From assembly GCA_009377495.1 (NCBI GenBank), contig WHTZ01000020.1, forward strand, positions 1 through 64,000: a stretch of DNA of 64,000 nt. Reading direction: 5' to 3'. The DNA comes from Luteitalea sp. GTDB taxonomy: Bacteria > Acidobacteriota > Vicinamibacteria > Vicinamibacterales > Vicinamibacteraceae. Shown in pieces: positions 55,639 to 64,000 of the stretch; positions within the stretch are counted from its first letter, which is position 1; the number at the start of each line of letters is the position of its first letter. A program made the position numbers and the translations under genes. The notes under the pieces are model-generated. The model did not search any database. It worked only from the letters and a program-made list of their open reading frames with translations, and had not been told where the DNA came from.

Positions 55639-57096
55639 CTACGAGTACACGAACTGCGCTGTGACGGTTGCCGCCTTGTCGACGCGAATCCTGACCCAGT
55701 GCGCGCTGAACCCGTCGGGAAACTCGTGGTGCACGTAGCCATCGCCCGGAACGGTGAAGGTGCGATAGGGCTGCCACGTGCCATTGCCCAGGAAGTCGAT
55801 CTCGACGGCGAAGGTCACCGACGTGGCGCCAGCCTGCGTGAGGTGCAGCACCTTCTTGTCGAATCCGGTCATCAGAAACGGGTCGGAGACAGCAGGGCCG
55901 TCCAGCCGGTCCTCCCACCAGGGGCCTCCCCACCCTTGCGGCTTGCCCCAGCGCCAGAGCTCGTCCAAATGGCCCATCCAAAGGCCCGACTGCGGTTGTC
56001 CCACGCTCTGGTCTGTCTGGTCGCCAGCCAGCACGAGCAGACCGCGAAACGAACAGAAATCAGGCACGAGGCGGAGATGTCTGGCCACGGGCTGGATGCC
56101 CCATAGCTTGCCCTCGTAGGTGAGCGACGGCAGCTCGTAGAAGAGCCCATGGATGTCCATCAGATAGCGCTCCGTTTGCGCTTCGCGGATACGCATCCAC
56201 TCGGTGTTCCAGGCGTGGTCGTACGCGTTCGACCCGCGCGGCAGCCTGTAGGTGTGCCAGCGGTCGTTCACGAACAGCTTGAGCAGCACCGACGCGCGGT
56301 CCCAGCCGGTGGCGTAGATCGGGCTGCCGAACTCGGCGCGTGCCCAGGTCTTGCCGGCCACTTCCACGAACGGCTTGCGCTCGATGATGGTCCACTCGCG
56401 GCCGTCCCACTCGGCCAGCCGGCCTGCGTTGCGAGTGCCACGGTGCTCGGCCTCGTGGTAGCTGTTATTCGCCACGACCACGCGACCGGCAGACGTGAAC
56501 GCGCTCTTGAAGTGTGCGCGCACACCGTTCGGTAACTCGAGCACCTTGACGAGGTCGAAGAGCTGCGTGCTCTCTAGCGTGTGGACATCCGCCTCGAAGA
56601 ACAAGCCCTCCATCGTCAGGAAGTAGACTTTGTTCTTCGCGTCCGTCAGATGCTCCATCGTCGCTGCCAACCGCAGCTTGGCGAGATCGTCGAACGTTCG
56701 GACATTGCCATCGGCATCGATAATGTGGGGGCCGATGATGGCTTGGACCGAGGCGTCGTGCACCATGCGATTGGCAAACGTCCCGGTAACGCTCGCCGGG
56801 TGCTTGCGCATCTGAAGCTCGGCATCGATCTCGTACAGGCCGAGGCCGGAGCCTTTGATGTGCGCGACGTAACCGACCGCCCACAGGCGATCCGCCCAGG
56901 GTATGAGCGCGCCAATGCCCGCTTCACTGCGCGGGTCGTGCTCGGAGACCACGGCCAAATGCGGAAAGACGCCGTTCACCTGAAGCGGCTTACTCGGCGC
57001 GTCCGAGCGCTGTTCGCTCGCCACCCGACCCTGCCCGTCCACGATGGCACTCGCCACCAACAGCACGGCGCATGCCGTGATCGCTAGTCGCCTCAC
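55639..57096 (-). CDS. Secreted protein of unknown function, probably beta-rich
   Basis: 485 residues from a GTG at 57096 with AGGAG upstream, then a signal peptide (LAITACAVLLVASAIVDG). No catalytic family was recognised. Repeated short beta-like units with aromatic Gly/Trp/Asp turns (WADRLWAVGYVAHIKG, GRLAEWDGREWTIIE, YEGKLWGIQPVARHL) suggest a beta-propeller. The last 90 residues (FAVEIDFLGNGTWQPYRTFTV, VRIRVDKAATVTAQF) look like a carbohydrate-binding beta-sandwich. It lies between an FAD oxidoreductase gene and a GH2 gene, so it may bind or process the same glycan. Confidence 0.75.
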   Translation of the reverse strand: MRRLAITACAVLLVASAIVDGQGRVASEQRSDAPSKPLQVNGVFPHLAVVSEHDPRSEAGIGALIPWADRLWAVGYVAHIKGSGLGLYEIDAELQMRKHPASVTGTFANRMVHDASVQAIIGPHIIDADGNVRTFDDLAKLRLAATMEHLTDAKNKVYFLTMEGLFFEADVHTLESTQLFDLVKVLELPNGVRAHFKSAFTSAGRVVVANNSYHEAEHRGTRNAGRLAEWDGREWTIIERKPFVEVAGKTWARAEFGSPIYATGWDRASVLLKLFVNDRWHTYRLPRGSNAYDHAWNTEWMRIREAQTERYLMDIHGLFYELPSLTYEGKLWGIQPVARHLRLVPDFCSFRGLLVLAGDQTDQSVGQPQSGLWMGHLDELWRWGKPQGWGGPWWEDRLDGPAVSDPFLMTGFDKKVLHLTQAGATSVTFAVEIDFLGNGTWQPYRTFTVPGDGYVHHEFPDGFSAHWVRIRVDKAATVTAQFVYS

Positions 57097-57160
57097 GTTT
57101 ACATTCTCCTTTTCGAAGCCATTCTGCTCGCGCGCTACAAACGAAATTTGGTGTACGTAG

Positions 57161-57182
57161 CGCGGGGCCTTTAGGCCCCGCG
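57161..57182. repeat. GC palindrome CGCGGGGCC-TTTA-GGCCCCGCG
   Basis: Perfect 9-bp arms around TTTA, downstream of the FAD oxidoreductase gene and upstream of the next gene. It could terminate or attenuate the operon. Similar GGGGC-palindromes lie at 55569-55623 and 59449-59468. Confidence 0.6.
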
Positions 57183-57203
57183 TAGAAGTGTAGAACCTAC
57201 GTC

Positions 57204-59561
57204 CTACTCCAGATACACACGCGCCTCATACACGCGCGCCGACGGGGCGCCATTGGTTGCCAACACGGTCACACGAACGCGGTCGGACTGCACGGTGTCG
57301 AAGCGGTGCACGCGCCGTCGGACGTAGTTGTCGCGAACCTCCGCCAGGATCTTCCATGCACCGTTCGACCAACACTCGAGCTGATAATCACGGACGCAGT
57401 CCGGATAGCGAAACAGCGGCATTGTCACGCGGCGATTGGCGTCGGTGTCGAACGTCAGTTGAACCGTATTGAACGACTGCCGCGCGGCCCACTGCAGCGT
57501 AACCGAGGCCGGTAGCCCTTGCGAGGGGTCTGAGATCCAGATGTTGGACCACCGATCCGGTCGATTCGTGCCGCGAACGATGTTGGGAGGGGCGAAGGGC
57601 TTCGACTCTGGAGCGACGTCGAGGCACAGGCTATAGCCGCCCGTGATAGGGCGCCATCGGGTTTTGCCGGGCAGGTTCGCCGCGGTCGTGCCGGGCGGGC
57701 AACGATTGGGCTCGCCGTTGACCTCCTTGAACAGCTTCCAGAAAATGCCCGGCTGTCTACCGACGTGGACGTAATAGAGCTTCCCTGCCTCTACGCGCAC
57801 ATCCAGAGGAATCGCCACCCACCCGTGATGTCGCGCCTCAATGGTGGGTCGCGCTGCCGCCAGGTCTCGCGTCGACCGGAAGTCCCACACATGCGGCGCG
57901 GCGCGCAGCCCGATGTCGAGCGTCACGGCCCGTTCCAGCTTCGATTCAAGTAGCAGCTTGACACTGTCAATGCGCTCGCCGGACACGGGGAACAGTTGTG
58001 CATACGGTGTTGTGAGCTCGCGCTCCTCGTTCGGCTCTGGCCACGCCAGGCTCCATTCGCTGCTGGCGGTCACCTGCGCCTGGCGTGCGAGATCGGCTGG
58101 GTCGTCGTTCTCGACGCCCGGGATATGGCCGTCCTGACGCAGAATAATCTGCTGGCATTCCTTGACATGATGACGAGCGACGTCGCGCGGGGTCGTCTCG
58201 TGCTTCCGACAGAGAGCTGCCGCGGCGCCGACGGCCTGACCGACAATCGACCCTGTGGACAGCACGCGCGACGAGGCGAATGCCACGTACGAGCAACTGA
58301 TCGGCCGGCCGGCCATCAACAGGTTTTCGATCTTCCGCGAGTAGAGCGCGCGTAGCGGAATGCCGTACACGGCCGTCCCCAACGCCTCCCAGTTCTCGTC
58401 CGTGCGCGGCGGTGGATACGGTTCGATGTCGCGCGTGAGAATCCCACCCTGCGTGTGGATGTCGATGCCCCAACACCCATACGCCACGTCATCGTCTAGC
58501 AGGGTCGGGTGCTGCACGTGATCTTGCGACAGGACGAAGTCGCCGATGATGCGGCGCGACTCACGCTTGTACGGCCAGAAGCCTACGAACTCGAGGCCAT
58601 AGTTCTCCGCGCCATGGTCGCCGTGATTCTTGATGTGGTCCCAGACACCGAGCAGCTGGCGCAGCCCCTCGTGCCGGATCTCCTCGTTGTCCGTGATGGG
58701 GTGGTGCGGCGCGCCGACCTCGATCCACCAGTAGCCGCCGTCGATGAAGCTGTGACCGCGTCGTGTCAGGTCGGCCTCGGTCGGGAACACAGCCGCCCAT
58801 TCCGGCCGCTTGAAGGGCACGGCTTGACCGGTGTCCACGGCGCGAAAGAAGAGCGTGTTCCCCATGACCTGCTCATCCGACTGTTCGGGCGCCAACGGCT
58901 CACCGTACTCGCTCCGGGCCTCACGTCCCCATCGGAAGTCTGCGTTCGCGCGCTGCGCGAGCACGCCGTCACCGGTCGCGTCGACGAAGAGTGGTGCGCT
59001 CAACTCGAGCGTTTTTTCCGTTCCGAGCTGGATGCAACGGACGCCGCCGATGTGCGTCCCGTCGCGCATGATCGCGCGATGCATGTGGGTGTTGAGATAG
59101 AGGCGGATGCCCTTTTCACGGATGACCCACTCGTAGAGCACCAGGTCCCAGTGGCAGTTCATCGTGCCTTCGACGTAGGCGAGATGATTGCGCACGCGCT
59201 CTTCGGTGTGGAACTCCTCGTGGATGCCCCCTTCTCGAATCCACGGGTGATGCCCGCTGTTGTTCTCGGGAAAGAGCTTGACCTCGCTGGACGAGTTACC
59301 GCCGAGCATCGATCGCTCGTGCACGAGGGCGACGCGGAGCCCGTTGCGCGCGGCGCTAATGGCAGCCGATGTTCCCGCGATGCCGCCGCCGACGACGATC
59401 AGGTCGTAGTCGGCACGGATGACCTCCTCGTCTGGCACCTGGGTGGCTGGCGGGGCTGAAGCCCCGTCCTCCGGCCCCGACGTAGCGACGCGGGCTGCCG
59501 GCACCCCGCCGGCCAGCAGCCAGCCGAGACGAGTAAAGAACGCGCGTCGAAAGAAGCGCAT
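57204..59561 (-). CDS. Exported FAD-dependent oxidoreductase with C-terminal binding domain
   Basis: 785 residues from the ATG at 59561. The N-terminus is Tat-like (MRFFRRAFFTRLGWLLAGG). VVGGGIAGTSAAISAARNG near residue 57 is the FAD dinucleotide fold, and APLFVDATGDGVLAQRA is typical of the FAD_oxidored family, with an AGRPISCSYVAFASSRV region later. From about residue 480 the chain becomes beta-rich and ends in a discoidin-like sandwich (SFNTVQLTFDTD, RVRVTVLATNGAPS). Relatives occur in glycan-use loci but the oxidised substrate is not established. The Tat/FAD boundary (DGASAPPATQ) is encoded by a GC palindrome. Confidence 0.85.
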   Translation of the reverse strand: MRFFRRAFFTRLGWLLAGGVPAARVATSGPEDGASAPPATQVPDEEVIRADYDLIVVGGGIAGTSAAISAARNGLRVALVHERSMLGGNSSSEVKLFPENNSGHHPWIREGGIHEEFHTEERVRNHLAYVEGTMNCHWDLVLYEWVIREKGIRLYLNTHMHRAIMRDGTHIGGVRCIQLGTEKTLELSAPLFVDATGDGVLAQRANADFRWGREARSEYGEPLAPEQSDEQVMGNTLFFRAVDTGQAVPFKRPEWAAVFPTEADLTRRGHSFIDGGYWWIEVGAPHHPITDNEEIRHEGLRQLLGVWDHIKNHGDHGAENYGLEFVGFWPYKRESRRIIGDFVLSQDHVQHPTLLDDDVAYGCWGIDIHTQGGILTRDIEPYPPPRTDENWEALGTAVYGIPLRALYSRKIENLLMAGRPISCSYVAFASSRVLSTGSIVGQAVGAAAALCRKHETTPRDVARHHVKECQQIILRQDGHIPGVENDDPADLARQAQVTASSEWSLAWPEPNEERELTTPYAQLFPVSGERIDSVKLLLESKLERAVTLDIGLRAAPHVWDFRSTRDLAAARPTIEARHHGWVAIPLDVRVEAGKLYYVHVGRQPGIFWKLFKEVNGEPNRCPPGTTAANLPGKTRWRPITGGYSLCLDVAPESKPFAPPNIVRGTNRPDRWSNIWISDPSQGLPASVTLQWAARQSFNTVQLTFDTDANRRVTMPLFRYPDCVRDYQLECWSNGAWKILAEVRDNYVRRRVHRFDTVQSDRVRVTVLATNGAPSARVYEARVYLE
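59449..59468. repeat. GC palindrome inside the FAD oxidoreductase gene
   Basis: CGGGGCT-GA-AGCCCCG sits in frame in the linker between the export signal and the FAD domain. It resembles the intergenic palindromes at 55569 and 57161. Confidence 0.5.
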
Positions 59562-59574
59562 GCAGCTTTGTCGC

Positions 59575-62500
59575 TCACCACACGAGTCGCGCGCCGAACT
59601 GCAGAATGCGCGCGTCGCGGGCCGAGGTGATTTGGCCGAAGGTGGCGTTGGTGTTCGTGCCATCCGGCCCTGCGGTGAACGTCGCGTTGGGTCCGCCGAG
59701 GTTCACGTGGTTCGTCACGTTGAACGCCTCCGCGCGGAGCTGAAGCCGCAGGCGCGAGCTGAGGTTCACCTGCTTGATCAGCGACAAGTCGATGTTGAAC
59801 ACCCCTGGCGTCCGTACATCAGACAGGGCACGCGGTGCGTTGCCCGCCTCGAAGGGCGCCGGGTTGACGAAGGCGGCCGTGTCGAACCAGCGGTCCTTCG
59901 TGGGGTTGTCCAGCTTCGCGTTGCCCAAGTAGTCGGGCCGGTCGGCGCGGAAGTTGTTCGCGCCCCGCACGACGAGCGGCAGGCCGCTTTGCGCCGTTAG
60001 AATGGAGTTCACCTGCCAGCCGCCGACGATCGCGTTCATCCAGCGACTCTCTGGCGCCCACACCTTGCCGTCGCCGAAGGGCAGCTCGTAGACGCCGCTG
60101 ACCACCAGCCGGTGCCGCACGTCGGTCGGGTCGATCGATTGCTCCGCCCGGCGATTGAACTTGCCATCCTGATAGCCGGTGACGGTGACCTGCTCGACGG
60201 GTCCGAAGTTGATCGGGATGACGGCGCTATCGGTCATCAGTTTACCGAACGTGTAGGACCCCAGCAGGACGAAGCCGCTCGACAGCCGCTTCTCCACGCT
60301 GAGCAGCATGGCGTGATACTCCGAGAAGCCCTGGTGCGGGTCGCGAATGTTCACAGAGTTGTAATAAGGATACGGCCTGAGCGCCTGGGAGCGCGAGATC
60401 GTCTCGTCGCCGAGCGACCCGGGTACCAGACCGGCGTAGGGATTCGGCACCTGGTCTTGGAGGGCGAGGCCGAGCGCGTAATGCTCGGGATCGAGCCCGT
60501 TGAAATTATAGCCGCCCGAGATGGTGTGCGTCGCGCGATTGGCCGTGTATCCGAGCTCCATGATGACGCGCCCAGGAAGCTGTTGCTGCACGGATAGCGT
60601 CCACTGGTGCGATTCCGTATTCTTTCCGTTCGCTTCGTCATGACTCACACTTTCACCGAGGAACGCGCTCGGCCCGCCATCGACGCCTGCCGGCTGCTGG
60701 ACCGGCCTGGGAAAGCCCTCGCTGAACTGGAACGCGGCGAGGTTGGTGTTGCCCCCCGGCGGCTGGTAGCTGGTGGTAGTGGTGCCAAAGCCGGCGGTGC
60801 TCCCGAAGTAGTCACGATAGAAGTTCGTCCCGTAGAACAGCCCATAGCCGCCGCGCAGGATCGTCCGCGCGTCGCCAAACAGGTCGTAGGCGAAGCCGAC
60901 CCGAGGCCCCCAATCATTGCGATCGGCCTCCAGGAACGTTCCGCCATAATCGACGCACGCGTATTCCATCCGCCCGAGCAGCCCGTTCTCTGGGTTGGTT
61001 TCGACCAGGTTGAAGTTCGACGTCGCACAGTGACGCTCCTCGGCCGGCCGCTGGAAATCGTAGCGCAGCCCAAGGTTGACCGTCAGCCTGCGTGATAACT
61101 TCCAGTCGTCCTGCACGAAGCCGCTCACCGAAGACGCCGTGTGATCTTCCGGCAAATGCACCGTCACGAACGCGCTGCTCACCGAACCAAGCATGAAGGT
61201 CGCCATCGACGAGCCGGTGCCGGCTGGCTGTTGGGGGTTCGCCGTCAAGCCACCGGCAAAGCTGAAGTTGCCGGACGGATTGGCGGTCTGCGAGTTGAAC
61301 GCCCGCTGCCACCGGACATCGGCCCCGACCTTCAGCGTGTGACGACCCCGAACCGCGGTCAGCATCTCGAAGAGCTGCCATGTGTCCGAGTGGCGCTCGC
61401 CGACCGTGCCAGTGTTGAACGGCGGCAAGCCGTTGTTCAGCGTCGGCATGGTGAGCGATGGCACGCTGTCGGGCAAGCCCATCTGCTGGGGCCAGCCGCC
61501 GTCGGCGCTCGCTGCCCTGAACGGAAAATCCTGCTGTGCGGAGCTGACGCGCAGCTCGTTGAGCAACCCGCCGCCGAACACGTGCGTGTCCGAGAGAACG
61601 AAGTTGTGCGTCGTCAACGTGTCGTAGCGGAAGCGGACGACCGGGTCGGGTAAGAAGCGGTCGTTGCCGTGGTCATCGCGGTGTTGGTAGTAGCTGTAGC
61701 GGAACGAGAGCGTGTTGTTCGTCGCGAGTCGGTGATCGAGCTTCGTGGTCCACTGACGCATGGCGCGGGTGGCCAGCAGGTTGGCTTGATGGTTGTTGGC
61801 ATTGGTGAACGGATCGTCCGGCGTGCGATTCGGCAGCGGGTAGAACGGCAGAAAGTTCTGGGACACCGGATCCAGACGGTCCTCCGGAATACGGTTGTCC
61901 GGAAACCGAGCCCGCACGAAACCAGGGCCATCCTGGTTCGGACGTGTCGTCGTCGGGTCGTAGATCGGGATCAGGTTGCCCGTCTCGTCGCGCAGCTCCG
62001 AGAAATCGCCGCGCCGCATCGCCTCGGTCGGAACCGTGGTGGTCCGCACCTCTTCCCGCTCGTAGTCCCAATTCTCGACGTTGACGAAGAAGAACGAGCG
62101 ATTCGTACCGCTGTACAGACCAGGCAGCCAAATCGGACCGCCGAGCGAGCCACCGTACTGGTTGTAGTCGAACGCCGGCTTCTCATCGGCGAAGGCATTC
62201 CTGGCGTCGAACGCGTCGTCGCGCAGGAAATCATACAGGCTCCCGCGCAGATCGTTCGTTCCAGACTTGGTCACGATGTTGACGACACCACCGGCGGTGA
62301 AGCCGAACTCGGCGGACATCGTGTTGCTCTGTACTTTGAATTCCTCGACAGCGTCCACGGCCGGGCTCACGTTGATGTCGGCCAGGTAGCTCTGGTTGTT
62401 CGTCGCGCCGTCGAGCAGGTAGCTATTGAGCCCGCCTGGCCCGCCGTTGATGCTCACAGCCGACAGGGCAATACCGCGGTCGGCAAAGCCGCTCTGCGTC

Positions 62501-63120
62501 GGACCGGCGTTCGACTTGACGCCTGGCGTCAGCGCCATCAGCGCTAGGGCATTGCGGCCGTTGAGCGGGAGCTCGGAGATTCGCCTGTTCTCGATGACTT
62601 TGCCGACCGTCGCGCTCCCGGTGTCCACCACTGGCGTCGAGGCCTGCACCTCCACACGTTCGGTGACCTCCCCGAGCTCGAGCGTCAGATCCACGCGCGC
62701 ATTCTGGTCCACCTGCAAGGTAATGTCCGTGGCTACAGCCGTTTTGAACCCGCTCTTCTCCGCGGTGATGACGTAGATGCCGACAGCCAGGCTGGGCGCG
62801 CTGTAGACCCCAGTGTCAGTCGTGGTCGTCGTGAAGGTGGCCTGGGTGCCCACGTTCACAATGGACACGGCGGCTTCTGGTACGGCGGCCCCGGTCGAGT
62901 CGGTGACCGTGCCGGTGAGGCTACCCCGACCCTGCTGGGCCCAGGCGGCAGGAGCCGGCGACACCACGCACAGCGCCAGTAGGAACAGGCCCGCTCGAGC
63001 CCGGCGACAGAGCAGGGCAGGATTGTGATGACGTCGGGCACCCGCCTTGCGACGCTCACTCGACGCGCCCAAAACATGACCGAACGGGTCACGTCTCCGC
63101 GCCTCAAGGATTCTAGTCAC
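59575..63120 (-). CDS. Oar-like TonB-dependent receptor with carboxypeptidase-regulatory domain
   Basis: 1181 residues from a GTG at 63120, chosen because AAGGAG lies 9-14 nt upstream; the open frame extends to 63195 without a ribosome-binding site. A long basic N-region precedes the signal core (AGLFLLALCVVSPAPAAWAQ). GSLTGTVTDSTGAAVPEAAVSIV opens the regulatory domain, NSYLLDGATNNQ begins the plug-like part, and the barrel ends FGARLVW. It heads the leftward catabolic run, 13 bp before the FAD oxidoreductase gene, so it is the likely importer for this locus. Confidence 0.92.
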   Translation of the reverse strand: MTRILEARRRDPFGHVLGASSERRKAGARRHHNPALLCRRARAGLFLLALCVVSPAPAAWAQQGRGSLTGTVTDSTGAAVPEAAVSIVNVGTQATFTTTTTDTGVYSAPSLAVGIYVITAEKSGFKTAVATDITLQVDQNARVDLTLELGEVTERVEVQASTPVVDTGSATVGKVIENRRISELPLNGRNALALMALTPGVKSNAGPTQSGFADRGIALSAVSINGGPGGLNSYLLDGATNNQSYLADINVSPAVDAVEEFKVQSNTMSAEFGFTAGGVVNIVTKSGTNDLRGSLYDFLRDDAFDARNAFADEKPAFDYNQYGGSLGGPIWLPGLYSGTNRSFFFVNVENWDYEREEVRTTTVPTEAMRRGDFSELRDETGNLIPIYDPTTTRPNQDGPGFVRARFPDNRIPEDRLDPVSQNFLPFYPLPNRTPDDPFTNANNHQANLLATRAMRQWTTKLDHRLATNNTLSFRYSYYQHRDDHGNDRFLPDPVVRFRYDTLTTHNFVLSDTHVFGGGLLNELRVSSAQQDFPFRAASADGGWPQQMGLPDSVPSLTMPTLNNGLPPFNTGTVGERHSDTWQLFEMLTAVRGRHTLKVGADVRWQRAFNSQTANPSGNFSFAGGLTANPQQPAGTGSSMATFMLGSVSSAFVTVHLPEDHTASSVSGFVQDDWKLSRRLTVNLGLRYDFQRPAEERHCATSNFNLVETNPENGLLGRMEYACVDYGGTFLEADRNDWGPRVGFAYDLFGDARTILRGGYGLFYGTNFYRDYFGSTAGFGTTTTSYQPPGGNTNLAAFQFSEGFPRPVQQPAGVDGGPSAFLGESVSHDEANGKNTESHQWTLSVQQQLPGRVIMELGYTANRATHTISGGYNFNGLDPEHYALGLALQDQVPNPYAGLVPGSLGDETISRSQALRPYPYYNSVNIRDPHQGFSEYHAMLLSVEKRLSSGFVLLGSYTFGKLMTDSAVIPINFGPVEQVTVTGYQDGKFNRRAEQSIDPTDVRHRLVVSGVYELPFGDGKVWAPESRWMNAIVGGWQVNSILTAQSGLPLVVRGANNFRADRPDYLGNAKLDNPTKDRWFDTAAFVNPAPFEAGNAPRALSDVRTPGVFNIDLSLIKQVNLSSRLRLQLRAEAFNVTNHVNLGGPNATFTAGPDGTNTNATFGQITSARDARILQFGARLVW

Positions 63121-63267
63121 GTTCAGTACTCCTTGGCGTGCGGGCCCATGACTCGGTGACGCAAATCCGGATTGTGCCCGCGTAAGAACGAACACTAACC
63201 CAGAGAATTCGCAATGTAAAGTGGAAACTTTTAAATTTCAGATTTTACAAATCACGTGGAACATGCG
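63121..63267. promoter_or_regulatory. AT-rich divergent promoter region
   Basis: The spacer between the TonB receptor and DapA-family genes contains a strongly AT-rich core (63213-63250) with TGTAAA at 63215-63220 facing TTTACA at 63244-63249. It likely holds both promoters and a regulator site. It does not match the TTGTATAT-N15 operator of the first locus. Confidence 0.4.
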
Positions 63268-64000
63268 ATGCTAGGCCCAGTGAATCACTTCGAAGGCATC
63301 TTTCCCATCGTCAACACGACGTTTGACGCCGCGGGCCGGCTCGATCTCGACAGCCAGCTCCGGCTGGTTCGTTTCCTGCTCGACTGCGGCGCCCACGGGC
63401 TCGGCCTTTTTGGCACGGCCAGCGAAGGGTACACGCTCAACGGCGAGGAACGCCTCACGCTTCTGCGCCTCATTGTGCGCGAGGTCCACGGCCGTGTCCC
63501 GATCGTCGTCTCAACCGGACACACGGGTACGGATGTCGCCGTGGCGCTGAGCCGGCAGGCGCAGGAAGAAGGCGCGCAGGCGGTGATGGTTGTTCCCCCG
63601 TACTACCTCAAGCCGGACGCCGAAGGCATCTTCGAGTATTACCGTGCGATCGACGCGGCGCTCGAGATCCCTATCATGGTGCAAGATGCGCCGCTCATGA
63701 CGGCCGTCGCCATGGCGCCGGCGCTGCTTGCGCGGCTCGGGCGAGAGCTGCCACGTGTCCGCTACGCCAAGATCGAGGCTCCGCCAACGGGCCCGAAAAT
63801 GACTGACGTCCGTCGCTTGGCCGGCGACGAGCTGACCATCTTCGGCGGGCTCAACGGCCAGTTCCTGATCGAGGAGTTGAATCGCGGCGCGAGCGGAACC
63901 ATGCCCGGCTCCGACCTCACGGACATGTTCGTGCACGTCCACCACGCGTGGAAGACGGGCGACGAGGCAGCCGCCCGCGCCGAGTTCACACGCTATCTCC
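63268..64000 (+). CDS. DapA-family aldolase/lyase (partial, C-terminus off the window)
   Basis: 244 residues are visible from the ATG at 63268. LFGTASEGYTLNGEER resembles the GTTGE loop of dihydrodipicolinate synthase relatives, and VVPPYYLKPD is the substrate region. Lys168 in VRYAKIEAPP should form the Schiff base with a 2-oxo acid. The usual catalytic Tyr of the LYNxP motif is replaced (MVQDAP), marking a subgroup distinct from true DapA. Being divergent from a glycan-use operon, it may cleave a keto-deoxy sugar acid. This would follow logically from a dehydratase such as the enolase-superfamily enzyme in the same locus. Confidence 0.85.
   Translation, partial: MLGPVNHFEGIFPIVNTTFDAAGRLDLDSQLRLVRFLLDCGAHGLGLFGTASEGYTLNGEERLTLLRLIVREVHGRVPIVVSTGHTGTDVAVALSRQAQEEGAQAVMVVPPYYLKPDAEGIFEYYRAIDAALEIPIMVQDAPLMTAVAMAPALLARLGRELPRVRYAKIEAPPTGPKMTDVRRLAGDELTIFGGLNGQFLIEELNRGASGTMPGSDLTDMFVHVHHAWKTGDEAAARAEFTRYL

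Overview
The window is about 63% GC and looks like chromosome from an Acidobacteriota-type bacterium, possibly Vicinamibacteria. The assignment is an inference. It rests on three giant Oar-like TonB-dependent receptors with N-terminal carboxypeptidase-regulatory domains, several Tat- or Sec-exported sulfatases and hydrolases, and a purSQL-type purine operon. No rRNA, tRNA, CRISPR array, prophage or complete insertion sequence was seen.

Layout. (1) 1-11849 is a catabolic locus. It has an exported SIS-domain protein and a divergent GntR/FCD regulator, then leftward genes for an alpha/beta hydrolase, a TonB receptor, two sulfatases, a beta-helix protein and an amidohydrolase remnant. The beta-helix and amidohydrolase sequences meet at an abrupt frame-shifted junction. 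(2) 11955-19590 handles malonate: a MatC-like permease converges on mdcA-C-D-E-G-B-H for biotin-independent malonate decarboxylase. (3) 19724-36562 is housekeeping: tyrS, a metallophosphatase, thpR, an M16 peptidase-purB-S-Q-L-F-HEAT-purM-N operon, rlmN, purD, rpsU and a STAS protein. (4) 36615-43330 is a glycan-assembly block with a UbiA-family prenyltransferase, a charged unknown protein and four glycosyltransferases forming two homologous types. (5) 43795-48239 holds a TonB receptor, a small conserved unknown, a GH74-like remnant and a PAP2 phosphatase. (6) 48236-64000 is a second catabolic locus: an enolase-superfamily enzyme, a lipoprotein sulfatase, an MFS transporter, an SDR, a GH2 glycosidase, an unknown secreted protein, an exported FAD oxidoreductase, a TonB receptor and, divergently, a DapA-family aldolase/lyase. 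Together these fit uptake and breakdown of a sulfated, probably uronate-containing glycan; the substrate is inferred.

The most unusual content is a set of non-coding-type palindromic repeats. A 97-bp element bounded by CTAG occurs in two inverted copies, one inserted in frame inside thpR between its two catalytic motifs. A 172-176-bp three-hairpin element, with CTAG at its conserved left end, occurs three times; one copy supplies the last codons and stop of mdcB and abuts the ribosome-binding site of mdcH. Short GC palindromes and degenerate 6-8-base tandem repeats also sit at gene ends and inside coding sequence. A paired operator-like motif, TTGTATAT-N15-ATATACA, occurs next to the GntR gene and upstream of the first TonB receptor.
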